In this document: positions 36,301 through 45,989 of the stretch, piece by piece
Layout: every line of letters begins with the position of its first letter
Position numbering within the stretch: the first letter of the stretch is position 1
Origin: Lytechinus variegatus
Lineage: Eukaryota; Echinodermata; Echinoidea; Temnopleuroida; Toxopneustidae
Reading direction: 5' to 3'
Length of the DNA: 64,000 nt
Assembly (NCBI RefSeq): GCF_018143015.1
Contig: NC_054758.1
Coordinates: forward strand, 22,093,501 to 22,157,500
The notes under the pieces: generated by a model
The model's input: only the letters and a program-made list of their open reading frames with translations
What the model was told of the DNA's origin: nothing
Database searches by the model: none
Translations under genes and position numbers: made by a program

Positions 36301-38871
36301 TTGAGTTATCACATGAAACAACATAGAGAAACTAAGAAAGTAAGCTTTACTGTGTTTTTATGCCTCTGCCCTTTGTAGATGGTTTTCAGACGAGGCATAG
36401 TATACAAATAATGCATGTAAGCGTGTGCATGCAGGGCTAAATAATGAACGATGTGGGAGAAGAGCCAATGGATATACCGCACTGAGGTCTGCAGTGCGGT
36501 ATATCCATTGGCTCTTCTTGCATTTGGTGAGTCGAGCACCGAGTTCATTATTATGTCCTCTGCGTGAGAATGCATGCATTGTTTTATACATCCCCCATTC
36601 CCCATGTTACTGAGTTGTACCGAATGCTATCTTTGATCTAAATTATAGATAACTCCAGACCTCGCACTCTCCTGCACTCTGACATCAGAGTGCAGGATAG
36701 TACATTTTGCATGTCATAGTGCTATTCGCTGAACATCATGTGATCCAACTTGGACCAATCAGATTATGGAACATTCTCTGGAGTTGTATTTTGGCTCATC
36801 TATCCTTTTGTCCATCTTGTTTCTATCCGTCCAGCTTTTGTTCTTGCAATTACTACCAAAATCGTGATTATGAGCCTATAATTATACTACAGGCATAATA
36901 TTTCTTTCCCTCTTACTCTAATAATTACTTCTACTATTGCTGAGTTCCAAAATTTCAACTTGTAATACACCAATGTACATGTAGTACAAATGTATATTAA
37001 AGCATCAGCATGAATTAAAGCCCTCCCACTTAATATTCAGTCAATGAATTCCATCTTTTGTGTACAAATTAGATTAATTCTAAGTGATATTCAAATCAAT
37101 CCCTTCAAATTTTCTCAGATGTCCATCTTGGTGATCATGTCTTTGTATAAACTTATTTGTATAAATTATTACAAGGGGCTCGTTGCATAAAACGTTTTAC
37201 CTGAGAAAACTCAGGTTGTTTTTACCTGAGTTTTTGCCCTGTGTTAAAGTCAATTGCAGAAATCAGACCAACCTTAGTTCTCAGTTTTTACCAGAGTTTT
37301 CTCAGGTAGAAAGTTTTATGGAACAGGCCCCAGAAGTCAAATAGTTTTCCTTCATTCTTTTTATTTCTTTATAGTTGAGTTGCCCAGTATGTGACAGAAG
37401 ATTTTACAAGGACTGTCAGCTGATAAGGCATATGAAGATACACAGTGGACAGAGGGATTACCAATGCCACATTTGTAACAAAGGATTCATCACTAAATAC
37501 CATCTCAGCAGACACCTGAAGTCCTGTGAGCGTTACGAGCGATTCCGACGTAAGTCATGGCCTAACAGCTTGGACAGTATAGCAGGAGTGGTTGGCCAAG
37601 CAAGTGGAGAAAGACAGTTTGTAAGACCCATTGCTCCTGGAGCCATGCAAGAAATCATTCCCGCAAGGAGGAGACGTCAACCGCCAGAGGGTCAGGAAGG
37701 GACTTCCTCAAGGATTTTGAGAAGCTCTCGTGGGCGACCTATCAAACCGAAGCCTGTTCCTTCATACATGGCTCAGCTAGTAAGCCCACCTGCAAGAGGA
37801 TTGGGAAGTGCAAAGAGAAAGAAGCGGGTGCCAAGGAAGGTTAGCCAGCTTCCTAATAGGGAGCTTGACTCTGGTTCTTTAGCACACACTGTTTCTGTGA
37901 CTTTGTATGAAGTTCAACCTGGTAACACCCAAGAGATTGGACCAGGTGTAGGTCCACCAACAGATGGTGTGCAGCAGATGGTTCAAAGTGCCATTCCAGA
38001 GAAAACCAAGCCGACGATACCACCTGATCATTCATCATCTATGTCTGTCTATGCTGTCCAGGGGGAGACATCAGAAGGTAGTACCAACATGGCGGTTGAT
38101 CAGCAACAGCAATGCAGCACTTTGTCTCAACTAGCTATTTCTGTGCCTCAAGAATCATCCATAGTTCTTGATTGTGACAATTATGTTTCATCCTCTTCAG
38201 TCGCCCAACCTCACCTGCAGTCATCCTACGCTTACACCTCTTCTGACCCTCAAGGAGATGATGGAATCCATGATGGATCCCTGACAACACCTCTCTTTGA
38301 CCTAGGTGAAGGGCCAACCATGTCCTCTGCAGTCCAGGTGATGCCGACTTACAACTCCCAATCCTTCTCACTGGAAGAAGAAGAAGACAGCCATTCAGAT
38401 GCATTTGCTGGACCTCAAGAACATTGCAATCCATCTGGCTCATTTTTCATGACCGATGCTCCCATGTCGGACCCTGTTGCCAGCAGCTCGTCGCAGAGCC
38501 TTCGCCATCAGACCCATGTTGATTCACTGGCTGAAGACAACCACGCCGGAACCTTTGCTGAAGCTCGGGAACATTGTCCTCCTGCACCTGCTTTATTCAT
38601 GACCGATACTGCCATGCCTGACTCTGTTGCCAGTACATCATCTCAGAACCTTGGTCATGGGGGTCATAGAAGCTCCTTGACAGAGGATTCCCTTTTCTCT
38701 ATGGATCCTTCTGATGAGACAGGAACATCACTTTCCCAGCACACAGGAGACAGCATAGATGACATCAGTGTAGACTTAAGAGCCATTGAGAGGGCGCTAG
38801 ACTCGGATGAAGAGGAGCCATGTACTGATGAAAGAAGGGGAGATTCCCCATCAGAGAACATTGAGGAATGA
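24847..38871 (+). CDS. PRDM4: PRDM4-like PR-domain zinc-finger transcription factor (ten coding exons found)
   Basis: The coding exons are 24847-25191, 26396-26540, 27755-27926, 28361-29226, 31333-31466, 31838-31953, 32447-32651, 34535-34810, 36161-36339 and 37375-38871. They total about 1311 residues, against 801 in human PRDM4. The order matches PRDM4: a P/Q/S/T-rich N-terminus, a zinc-knuckle half (KCCPHQ), a PR domain (GVYAKQEI...RFGPVVGK, NWMMF, PGEELVVWYS) and seven zinc fingers. The last finger is C2HC, KYHLSRHLKSC, like the KYHLTRHLKTC of human PRDM4. PRDM4 is a nuclear factor that recruits chromatin modifiers such as PRMT5 and acts in cell-cycle control downstream of p75NTR. All junctions agree in phase except 29226 to 31333, where one exon is missing. 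The C-terminal tail of ~440 residues is far longer than in vertebrates. Confidence 0.93.
25498..25997. mobile_element. complete piggyBac-like MITE
   Basis: It is about 500 bp with perfect 16-bp ends (TTAAAGGGGAAGTTCA and its inverse) and TTAA at both borders (25498-25501, 25994-25997). There is no coding capacity. It sits in a PRDM4-like intron. The truncated copy at 1-381 is the same family. Confidence 0.75.
26396..26540 (+). CDS. PRDM4: PRDM4-like coding exon 2
   Basis: It encodes TSQPSGPVVLVPNPG through KKFYMLKQS, a Gln/Pro/Val-rich segment without a folded domain. The acceptor is ggcag, the donor GTATTA, ending in phase 1. Confidence 0.75.
26930..27060 (-). pseudogene. LINE reverse-transcriptase relic (C-terminal part)
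   Basis: The minus strand reads YCNSLFYAIPDTQVMKLQ followed by VIQNSAVRIVTR. This is the conserved thumb region of CR1/L2-type LINE reverse transcriptases. Further upstream the frame is broken by stops and frameshifts. It is a dead fragment in a PRDM4-like intron. Confidence 0.7.
27288..27730. repeat. (CAT/CAC)n minisatellite with higher-order duplication
   Basis: About 440 bases of CAT/CAC triplets are interrupted by non-triplet blocks. One ~80-base block containing cgtcgtcagggttgttttca and tcttgtaatgtttat occurs twice (about 27440-27520 and 27655-27735). The poly-His frame over it (27192-27812) is intronic and is not a protein. Confidence 0.9.
27755..27926 (+). CDS. PRDM4: PRDM4-like coding exon 3
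   Basis: It encodes GSNWVLVPTQAQIPPPIQ through SVSLPTTQR, again unstructured and Pro/Gln-rich. The acceptor is ttctag, only ~20 bases past the minisatellite; the donor is GTAGGG, phase 2. Confidence 0.75.
28361..29226 (+). CDS. PRDM4: PRDM4-like coding exon 4 (large, P/Q/S/T-rich)
   Basis: It encodes 288 residues of low-complexity activation-domain-like sequence. Around 28676-28830 an internal duplication repeats SVLP(T/S)(G/A)QTGLTTGQ, separated by about 33 residues. A basic stretch, KVITSRVRAKSRN, lies near the end. The GTAAGT donor at 29227 leaves phase 1. Confidence 0.85.
30714..30775 (+). repeat. tRNA-like (SINE head) fragment
   Basis: It contains a box A-like gtgtagctcaatgggtaagg and box B gggttcgaatcc, followed by a T-rich tract. 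The acceptor arm does not pair, so it is not a functional tRNA gene. Confidence 0.5.
30880..31110 (+). repeat. dispersed repeat, copy B
   Basis: It is the direct-orientation copy of the repeat at 2310-2560, with the same blocks and the same end, cgtcctcatgacga. It is diverged but collinear. Confidence 0.6.
31333..31466 (+). CDS. PRDM4: PRDM4-like exon: zinc-knuckle end and pre-PR linker
   Basis: It encodes SIVKCCPHQKPAVVV through KPSIAIPGET. It aligns with SDCPEHGPVTF...RARLSLP of human PRDM4, including the RAR-SLP core. The acceptor is tgtag, the donor GTAAAT. Confidence 0.88.
31838..31953 (+). CDS. PRDM4: PRDM4-like exon: PR domain, first part
   Basis: It encodes GVYAKQEILPNTRFGPVVGK, the first strand pair of the PR (SET-related) fold, and ends AIGQKAWR. 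It ends in phase 0 with a GTAAGA donor. Confidence 0.9.
32447..32651 (+). CDS. PRDM4: PRDM4-like exon: PR domain, second part
   Basis: It encodes IFSDRKLCQLLFTND, SCSNWMMFIK and PGEELVVWYSKEYARLR. NWMMF and the E-E-L-x-V-W-Y-S motif are PR-domain signatures. I placed the donor at 32652 (G|GTAAAG) because phase 1 fits the next exon; without it the frame would stop at 32707. Confidence 0.9.
32707..34534. other. PRDM4-like intron with SINE and MITEs
   Basis: It contains (ATT)n tracts at 32965-32985, a tRNA-derived SINE at 33718-33985 and a ~140-bp palindromic MITE at 34134-34265. It also contains a second MITE beginning near 34297 (gacaagttgtcagatctgac), related to 56683-56790. No further exon is supported. 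Confidence 0.6.
33718..33985 (+). mobile_element. tRNA-derived SINE
   Basis: The tRNA-like head has box A (tggtctagtggttaagac) and box B (gggttcgattcc). A ~190-base body follows, with an (ATT)n tail at 33971-33985. The order of head, body and microsatellite tail is typical of SINEs. It lies in a PRDM4-like intron. Confidence 0.8.
34535..34810 (+). CDS. PRDM4: PRDM4-like exon: zinc fingers 1-3
   Basis: It encodes three C2H2 fingers: KCQKCHQSF...HMAEAH, YKCDVCSYVF...HLLTH and HRCKICHKGF...HSLIH. The linker LGVKPHRC matches MGMKPHKC of human PRDM4. It ends in phase 1, before GTATGG. Confidence 0.94.
35330..35650 (+). pseudogene. LINE 3'-end relic
   Basis: Frames here read FSASAPSLWNNLLKN and then SLETFKSKLKSYLF, stop. 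This is the usual C-terminal signature of CR1/L2-type LINE proteins. A frameshift separates the two pieces. It lies in the intron between zinc-finger exons. Confidence 0.7.
36161..36339 (+). CDS. PRDM4: PRDM4-like exon: zinc fingers 4-5
   Basis: It encodes FTCETCSKSFRQKAHL...H and LQCFVCERMFGRQSDL...H, matching the TQKAHL and RRQDL fingers of human PRDM4. The acceptor is ttacag, the donor GTAAGC, phase 0. Confidence 0.94.
36405..36605. repeat. hairpin-forming MITE
   Basis: A near-perfect stem lies at about 36453-36518 (agagccaatggatataccgc and its inverse around a short loop). Outer flanks such as atgcatg also pair. It lies in the last PRDM4-like intron. Confidence 0.7.
36606..37374. other. 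remainder of last PRDM4-like intron
   Basis: It holds a ~150-bp MITE at about 37178-37332 with ggggctcgttgcataaaac and ttatggaacaggcccc ends. Nothing else is recognised. Confidence 0.55.
37375..38871 (+). CDS. PRDM4: PRDM4-like terminal exon: zinc fingers 6-7 and long tail
   Basis: It encodes LSCPVCDRRF...HMKIH and YQCHICNKGFITKYHL...C (C2HC), then about 440 further residues to TGA at 38869-38871. In the tail, SSRGRPIKPKP resembles an AT-hook (core RGRP) and AKRKKRVPRK is a likely nuclear localisation signal. A ~50-residue segment is duplicated (EHCNPSGSFFMTD and EHCPPAPALFMTD, each followed by a VASxSSQxL motif). The end is acidic (DSDEEEP...IEE). Vertebrate PRDM4 has only a short acidic tail here. 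Confidence 0.93.
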   Translation: MSCPVCDRRFYKDCQLIRHMKIHSGQRDYQCHICNKGFITKYHLSRHLKSCERYERFRRKSWPNSLDSIAGVVGQASGERQFVRPIAPGAMQEIIPARRRRQPPEGQEGTSSRILRSSRGRPIKPKPVPSYMAQLVSPPARGLGSAKRKKRVPRKVSQLPNRELDSGSLAHTVSVTLYEVQPGNTQEIGPGVGPPTDGVQQMVQSAIPEKTKPTIPPDHSSSMSVYAVQGETSEGSTNMAVDQQQQCSTLSQLAISVPQESSIVLDCDNYVSSSSVAQPHLQSSYAYTSSDPQGDDGIHDGSLTTPLFDLGEGPTMSSAVQVMPTYNSQSFSLEEEEDSHSDAFAGPQEHCNPSGSFFMTDAPMSDPVASSSSQSLRHQTHVDSLAEDNHAGTFAEAREHCPPAPALFMTDTAMPDSVASTSSQNLGHGGHRSSLTEDSLFSMDPSDETGTSLSQHTGDSIDDISVDLRAIERALDSDEEEPCTDERRGDSPSENIEE

Positions 38872-41800
38872 CTTTGATTTACGCTATATGCCACAAAGCT
38901 AGCCAGCTATTTATCCAGCATTGATCAAGGTACTTGGGCAACATGTCTTCTGGGGCCCATAACACAAAGCTTAGCAATGATTGTAGAAAAATTTTTACGA
39001 TTGATTGCATTGACTACACTGTACAATCAAAGGTGAAAATCAAGCTTATGATTAATCGCTAACCTTTGTGTTAGGGGACCCTGGTTAAGCTTTAATACAA
39101 TAGCCTGTGCACAGTGGAATTATAAGTATGAGAATTTTGGGGGTCATCATCCATAAATATGTCATGTATCACACATATAGAGTATAATATTCTTGCATAT
39201 TAATTTCAAGAAATTATGTGATATGTATTTTAATAGACTCAAATGTAAATTGCTGAGATGCCTTACAAAAAAACAACTTTGGCCTCAACTTAATGACCCT
39301 TTGAAATCCTGCCAGCCTTTTTATGTTCTTTTTTTCTATTTTGGCAACAAAATATGTATTAAAAATGTGTGTTGACCAACTCTTATTCTCATAAATATTC
39401 TATGATAAAAGAGTGTACAAATATTTATAGAAATTACCTAATGGCAAAGTAGAACATCATTCATCACGAAGTAAAGGACAGTTATGCATGAACAAACTTA
39501 AATCTAAATATCAAAATAAATTTAAGAGTTCTTTCATGTCATACGCCCAAGCTCCCCCCCCCCTGTTACGGCGAATAATTCTGTCAGGTGTTATCATTGG
39601 CGGCGGAAGCCAAAAGTTTTAGGAGGGGACAACCAAAAAAAAATTGAAAAGCAAAAAGAAAAAGAAAAAAAAAAGTTCTCGACCCACGAATTTTAGTGGG
39701 AACGTAGGGAAATAAAATGACAAGCAAAAAAAAAAAAAAAAAAGGTCATCAACAACAAATTTAGGGGGGGACCGTCCCCCCTCCTCAAATTTAGGGGGGG
39801 ACACGTCCCTCCCGCTTCCGCCGCCTATGGGTGTTATTGCCCTTTATTGCCATAAGTTATTACTTCTCAAAAGCAATGTATTCATTGATTAGTACATGTA
39901 TGTAAGACACATTTCATGATCTGATCCATGTGAGTTATTTTTTGTTAACAAGCAGATTTATACTTCTGTGTTCTGCTGATTCAGTTAACCAAGGTTAAAT
40001 TTGACCATACTTTTATGTATTGCTAATTTTCAACTCATCCGCCGAATAAAAATTATAGTCCTGAGAAAAAAAGTTGTCCAAAAAATGTGACTTTGTTGTT
40101 AAATGACGAAATATGAAAACGAGAGTACACATTGATCAAGGTCAAAGATCATTTCTGGTCAACAGCTGAAAGGAATTTTGATTTTCTTTTCATCATACAT
40201 ATATTCCAGACTTTGTTTTGATTTATTCAATTCTTATCTGCAGTCGTTTGCAGTAGATTATGAAATACATTATTTGGTTGAAAATACAGTTTTAGGGATC
40301 ACAGAAAAGATTTTGTCATTTGGCAGGTTGGCAGTCAAACTACAGTTGTATAACATGTTAGTCTTGTGGAAATTTATCTGCCTGTTTTCCTGTTGGTTCT
40401 TCTGTTTTATGGTCATTCATGTCTAGAAATGCAATTCTTGCCAAACAATGGTCACTTAAACTGTATCTGCGCACATACACTAAATGCAAACAGAATCTTG
40501 CAATTTTTCATTAGCTGAGAGTATGAATATTATGAACGGATGATTTCGTACCGATAGGAAAATTACCAGTAATACGGAAGAGGGGCTATGAATATTGCGT
40601 TTATTTCCATGATATACAAGAATGTTATGCATGTTTGAAGAAAATTTACTGATGTATTTTGTGTATAGTAAAAGAATTTATATTGAATATGAATTGCATC
40701 CAAATTTCTCATTAAGAATATATTGATTAGTGAAGTTAATATCTGGAAACACACAGATGGTATTTTCCATTTCTATTTCAACTTTTTCTTGAGGTAGAAT
40801 TAAGGGATACTCAAGCGGGAAAATAATTGATTTAAATAGATGGGTGATATCAAACAAGTAAGTTATTGAAATTGTTATGGCAGTAGGTTTTGTATGATTC
40901 TGATACAGTTACATGTGTGGTATCATCAATGAGCCATGCAATGTCATATCTCCCCTTTTTCGTATGTTTTTGTATGAAATTCAATTTTTAATTATGCTAA
41001 ATTTTCTGCTCCGAGAATATAATATAAAATTACGTCTGATTATTATTATCATTATAATGTGCATTGTTAAAATGGAAATATTTTTGTACCGATGTTTAAA
41101 AAGAAATCATGTCATGAAACGAAATAAAGAGAAAAACCATGTAATAATAATATAAAAAAACCCCAATTAAAGTGGGAATGTGACATCAGTCAGAGCATAC
41201 AGTACTTATGATTTCCATATTTATGATGTCATGCATATTTATAATGTCATGCAATATTCTTGATTTCATGTATACAAATGTTTTACCAAGATGTTCTAGA
41301 CCTAATATGTTTTTTCCATCCTCTGCCCATCATCATGTTGTTGTCGTAATATCTAAGGACCAACTTTCATAGATAAACAAAAGGCATTTATCTTCTTTTG
41401 CCACTCTACATCCAGGGGGTGTTTCACTCAAGAGTTCAGTGTGACCTACAGTCAAGCTTAAATGCTTATGCACACTCACATGATATGTAACACGTAATCT
41501 TATTGAATGGCATGCAGTAGCACACATCTTATGAGCACGATTTAAACAAACGTAGTGATGCTTTTTATACAGCACGCAACACTTAAATCTGTGTGAAACA
41601 CCACCCCCATTATTTGGGGATATTAAGGTCAAAGGTCACCTGTTTCATTGTATGCATTAAATTATCTGGATCATGCTATGAGTGAAGAAACGTTTGAAAA
41701 TCAACTTCCAAATTTGATATGATCTGGGTCCCGTAGGGTTAGAGATTGATCGTATGCTTGATTTTCACGATTGAATGTACATTGTAGTCAATTGAATCAA

Positions 41801-43317
41801 TCGTAAAAAAATGTTCTACGATCACTGCTAAGTTTTGTGTTACGGGCCCCTGGGCCTGTTACATAAAGCTTAACCATTGATAATGGGTCTGAATTCTAAA
41901 ATCAATTGTAAATATCATCCCCCACAATCAATCACTGAATCATAAGTTGAAGGACAAGTCCACCCAACCAAATGTTGATTTGAATAAAAAGAGAAAAATC
42001 TGAAAAGCATAACACTGAAAATTTCATCAAAATCGGATGTAAAAAATTTGAAAGTTTTGCTTAATTTCACATAACAGTTAAATGCACATCTTGGTCGATA
42101 TGTAATTGAGGATGATGACGTCACCCACTCACTGTTTATCGAGTAAACGACAATTTGTTCTCTTTAATTATCAAAGAAGCATTTGATAGATCAATCTTGG
42201 CTTTTGTATGTATAACATGTTCTCGGGAGCATTTTCATTTAAGGAATAAGATGTTTGACCTGTTTCTGACAGAGTCTTATCCAGTAGTCACCATAGTGAC
42301 ATACATATGCTTCTCAAACAAAACCAAGGAGAGATGTTGTCAGGAAGTAAAACAATGTTGATGAATTATTATTATCATAAAGTCTTATTTATCCAGGGTA
42401 GCCTCATCAGTGACGTACACTGTTCTCCCAGAGGGCCCTGCTACATTTAAACACATACAAAAGAAAAAACAAAGGACAACACATTAGAACGATACAAACA
42501 GAATAAAGTTTAGCGAATTGTGTCTTAAAACCTGGAATAAGATCTTCAGTTTCTCCAATAAGATGAAATAAATGATTGCAAGGTTTCCGCCCTTCTTACT
42601 GTCGATGGAATATTATTCTACAGAATTGAACCGTGTACTGAAATCCTTTTCTTTCCCTTCTCTGTTTTACACTTTTGTATTATGATCCCATTACTATCAG
42701 CATTTCTGGTACGATATGAGCAGGTGTTTGATAATTGGATAAATAAATCTGAAATATATTGTGGGGTGGGGGTGGAATGACCAACACTGTTTGTGGTTTC
42801 CTATTATAGCTATTCTTATGATATACATTTTAGGCAAAAGCCTGAATTCAGGAACTGGCAATTTATTTTCAGGCCAAAGTTTGAGCATTTTTGTGTACAA
42901 AATATTGTATTCTAGGTGATTTTCAGGCCCTCTGATCAATTCCAACTGGCATCCCTAACATTTTGAGATGAATATTTACAATACACTCTACAATTAGCCT
43001 ATGATATTTATTTGTGTAAAGAAACGACTGTTTTTCAGAGAAAAGTTATCTGTTTTCATGTTTGTAATGAAAGGAAAAGGCTAGTATATCAAATGACCTT
43101 TCAATTGGATTGGAGTCAGTTTACTTCAGATCTGGCAGTTGCAAAAGCATAAAGTGTGTTGCTCTCATTCAAGAAAGAATCATAGATCATGCTTTTTGAA
43201 TGAAACTGTTAAACTTATTTGATGTTACTCAACAGGTTTTTGTTAAAATTTTATCAATTTTACGCTGAAGTACCCCTTAAGACTCGAACCCATTTGCCTA
43301 TCACATGCAGTATTTAA

Positions 43318-43425
43318 TAAAACCTGTTCAGTTTGATGCCATTCAGTTGTTTGATTCATTTCAATTGTTTGATGCAATACAGTTGTTTAATTCAGTTCAA
43401 TTGTTTGATTCAATTCAATTGTTTT
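43318..43425. repeat. ~20-bp tandem repeat
   Basis: About five imperfect units resembling ttcagttgtttgattcaatt. The open frame across it is repeat-derived. Confidence 0.75.
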
Positions 43426-44289
43426 GGAGCCTTTTTGCCTTAAGTCATATAACTGTGTATTCAAATGGGATAAAACAAAATGATACAATTTCAGTATTTC
43501 AAGCTGTTTCCATTAAGTAAAGATGACTCCGATCATTGAAGTGAAATAGACGATGGTAAACAAAACCAGATGAAAAATAACAAAGGAACAATATTTGTAA
43601 GGTTTTTTTAAATGGAAAAACAGTTACTTAACATTGACTTTATTTAAATTAATGAACTGATAATGGGGTATCATAAAGCTCATAGTTTTCCTTGGCTATC
43701 TTAATCAAATTCTAAACTGAATGATAAATTTTGTTTTCGCTGAATTTTACTCCTTAAGCCTGTGGCATAAAACTCTTGCCATAAAAAATGGCAAATAAAA
43801 AAAAACTCTGGCAAAACAAGAAGATTGCATTGACAACCTTTTTTATGCAACAGGCCCCTTTGAAGCAAACCATGTAGTTTGCTTGTTCTGTCGTAGATAT
43901 GCTCTCTATGAAGTCTAGATTATGTATAATTTTTTTTTCATGGTAAAATAAAACTCAATATGTCCCTTTGTATGTTATTACATGAAATCAAATATGATCC
44001 TTGTGTAATTGTGTTCTCATGTTTGTCAGGATAGATTTTTCTTTGTATAAAATAATGTGTTATCTCACTGTATTGAAGAGGTCATACAATTCCCTTCATA
44101 CTTTGATTTGAAAACGTTTATTTCATATAAAAATGGATTAAAAATATGAAGTGTGACAGAGACCAGCAGCTCTTATTAGTCACTATATCTTTCAATAGTC
44201 TCATTAATTCAAAATTTATTTCTCATTGACTGTGCGTTATAGATAGCTTATTCTTGAAATATACCTTTTCAGAGAATATATCAAGGAGA

Positions 44290-44765
44290 TGGGAGAGAGG
44301 TGGAAGTAATGTCGAGAGAGAGAGTGGGGGGGGGGAGGGGAGGATGACAGAGAGGATGACTGGGGAGAGAGAGAGCAAGTGAGAAAAAAAATGTGAGAGA
44401 GGATGAGAGCTAGAGGGAATGAGAAAAGATGGGAAGGAAGGTGGGGGGGGGGGGGTACAGAGAGAATGACGGGGGAGAGGGAGTGAGAAAAGATGAGAGA
44501 GAGGATGAGAACTAGAGGGAGATTGGGGATGGGTGGAAAAATGGTGGAAGGGTGGGGTGACAGAGAGGATGAGTCGGGAGGGAGATGGGAGAGAGTTGGA
44601 GGAAGGAAGAGAGGGGGTGACAGAGATGATGGGAGTATGGGTGAGAAAAAATGGGAGAGAGGATGGGGGGGGGGGTGAGAAAAGATTGGAGAGCGGTTGA
44701 AGGAAGAGAAATGGAGAGATGATGGAGAATTATTGGCTGAGAGGGAGAGAGAGAGTGAGTGATAG
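44290..44765. repeat. GA-rich minisatellite
   Basis: Purine-rich imperfect repeats of the type gagagaggatgag and gagtgagaaaagatg, with two G-runs. The open frames on both strands are low-complexity artefacts. Confidence 0.85.
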
Positions 44766-45918
44766 AGATGAGAGGGACAGACGGATTACAAATGCCCTTG
44801 ATTTTCTCATCATGCTTCACAAATCCACTTGAAAGGGAATTGAATGAAAAGAGGTTTCGCACATGATGGCTCGTCACATTTGACGTTGATTGAAAAGGAA
44901 TAATCATTTGCGAGAACTCGTTGAATACAAAAGAACGATGAGCTCACTTATTTGCTTGAACAATTGTTTGCAAATGTACTTGTTAATATCTTAATTTTCA
45001 ATTATTTGTCTATGAAAGAAAACACTTGCGCGATTAGAATTAAGCATTGCATAAGTACTTGTTAGGAAGGTGTTGGCGATATCAGATAACGAGGTCATTG
45101 GAGACAAAAAATCAATAAAATGCTGTATCAAAGAAGCAAGTAAACTCCATTATGATGTGTAAATGAAATGCTATTGTTATCATTGAAACTAGTACTAATA
45201 ATTAGATATAGAAGTAATTTAGTTAAACCCCCTGACACAGCCAGGCTCGAAGGGCGGGAGTTTTCATGAGTTTTTTTTTAAATCGTTAATAGATTTATTG
45301 CTTGTCATAAGCCCACTTGGAACATCCGTATAAAGCACCCTACAACTTGTGTTATTATTTTTATTATTATTTATTATCATTATTATTATTGTTATTGTCA
45401 TTATTATCATCAATATTATTATTATTATTGTTTTTACTATTAGTATTATTATTATTATCATGATTTCATTATTATCATTATCATTTTGAATATTATTACA
45501 GAAAGTTTTTCCGAAATTTTAGGTTAATTGATTTTCCGAAGTTTTACTTTAACAGCTAACGGCCTATTATTTCCATCACATAACAAATAATATCGAGTGT
45601 GATAAGGGGGGGGGGGCTGAGGATTACTTCCAAACAGAAAGAAAATGTAAAAAAAAATACTTGTAAAACTTACATAACGCTGCTTAACCTCTAAGAAAAT
45701 TGGATGCATTCTGAGTATGCTCACTCAACATCCGCGCGCACACCCAACAGCTATATTTCCACACACGTACTTCATGTGCTTAACACGCCTTTCAAAAGAT
45801 GATTCTAAACTTTCATAATACTCAGTAAAAGTTAATTAATATACAAGCGTCATTGCGTATACGAGGATTAGGGATTTTGGATTCTAATATAAATATCAGT
45901 GCAGTGTGTTTCAAACTG

Positions 45919-45989
45919 TATATAAAGAAATGGTTAGCCGACTCGTCTTATATTCCAGGACGTTTCTTCATTTCCACCAGTCGTCATGG
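45919..45989 (+). promoter_or_regulatory. TATA-box promoter and short first exon ending in a start codon
   Basis: TATATAAA at 45919-45926 is followed after about 30 bases by a plausible start (about 45949). A short leader then ends in GTCATGG|GTAAGT, so the ATG at 45986 would be split from its protein by an intron. The arrangement of TATA, leader, ATG and donor is seen directly; its use is inferred. Confidence 0.45.

Larger units (their letters stand above)
38872..45918. other. 7-kb intergenic region
   Basis: It includes PRDM4-like 3' UTR sequence; the first AATAAA lies near 39514. It contains MITEs at about 38953-39083 and 41727-41851 (same family as 34134), at 39597-39833 (same family as 15562), at 41951-42130 and at 43758-43860. 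There is a ~20-bp tandem block at 43318-43425, a GA-rich tract at 44290-44765 and (ATT)n at 45345-45480. No coding gene is supported. Confidence 0.6.

Noticed and set aside
44493-44907. Gly/Arg-rich and Pro/Ser-rich frames
   Set aside because: Both strands of a GA-rich minisatellite.
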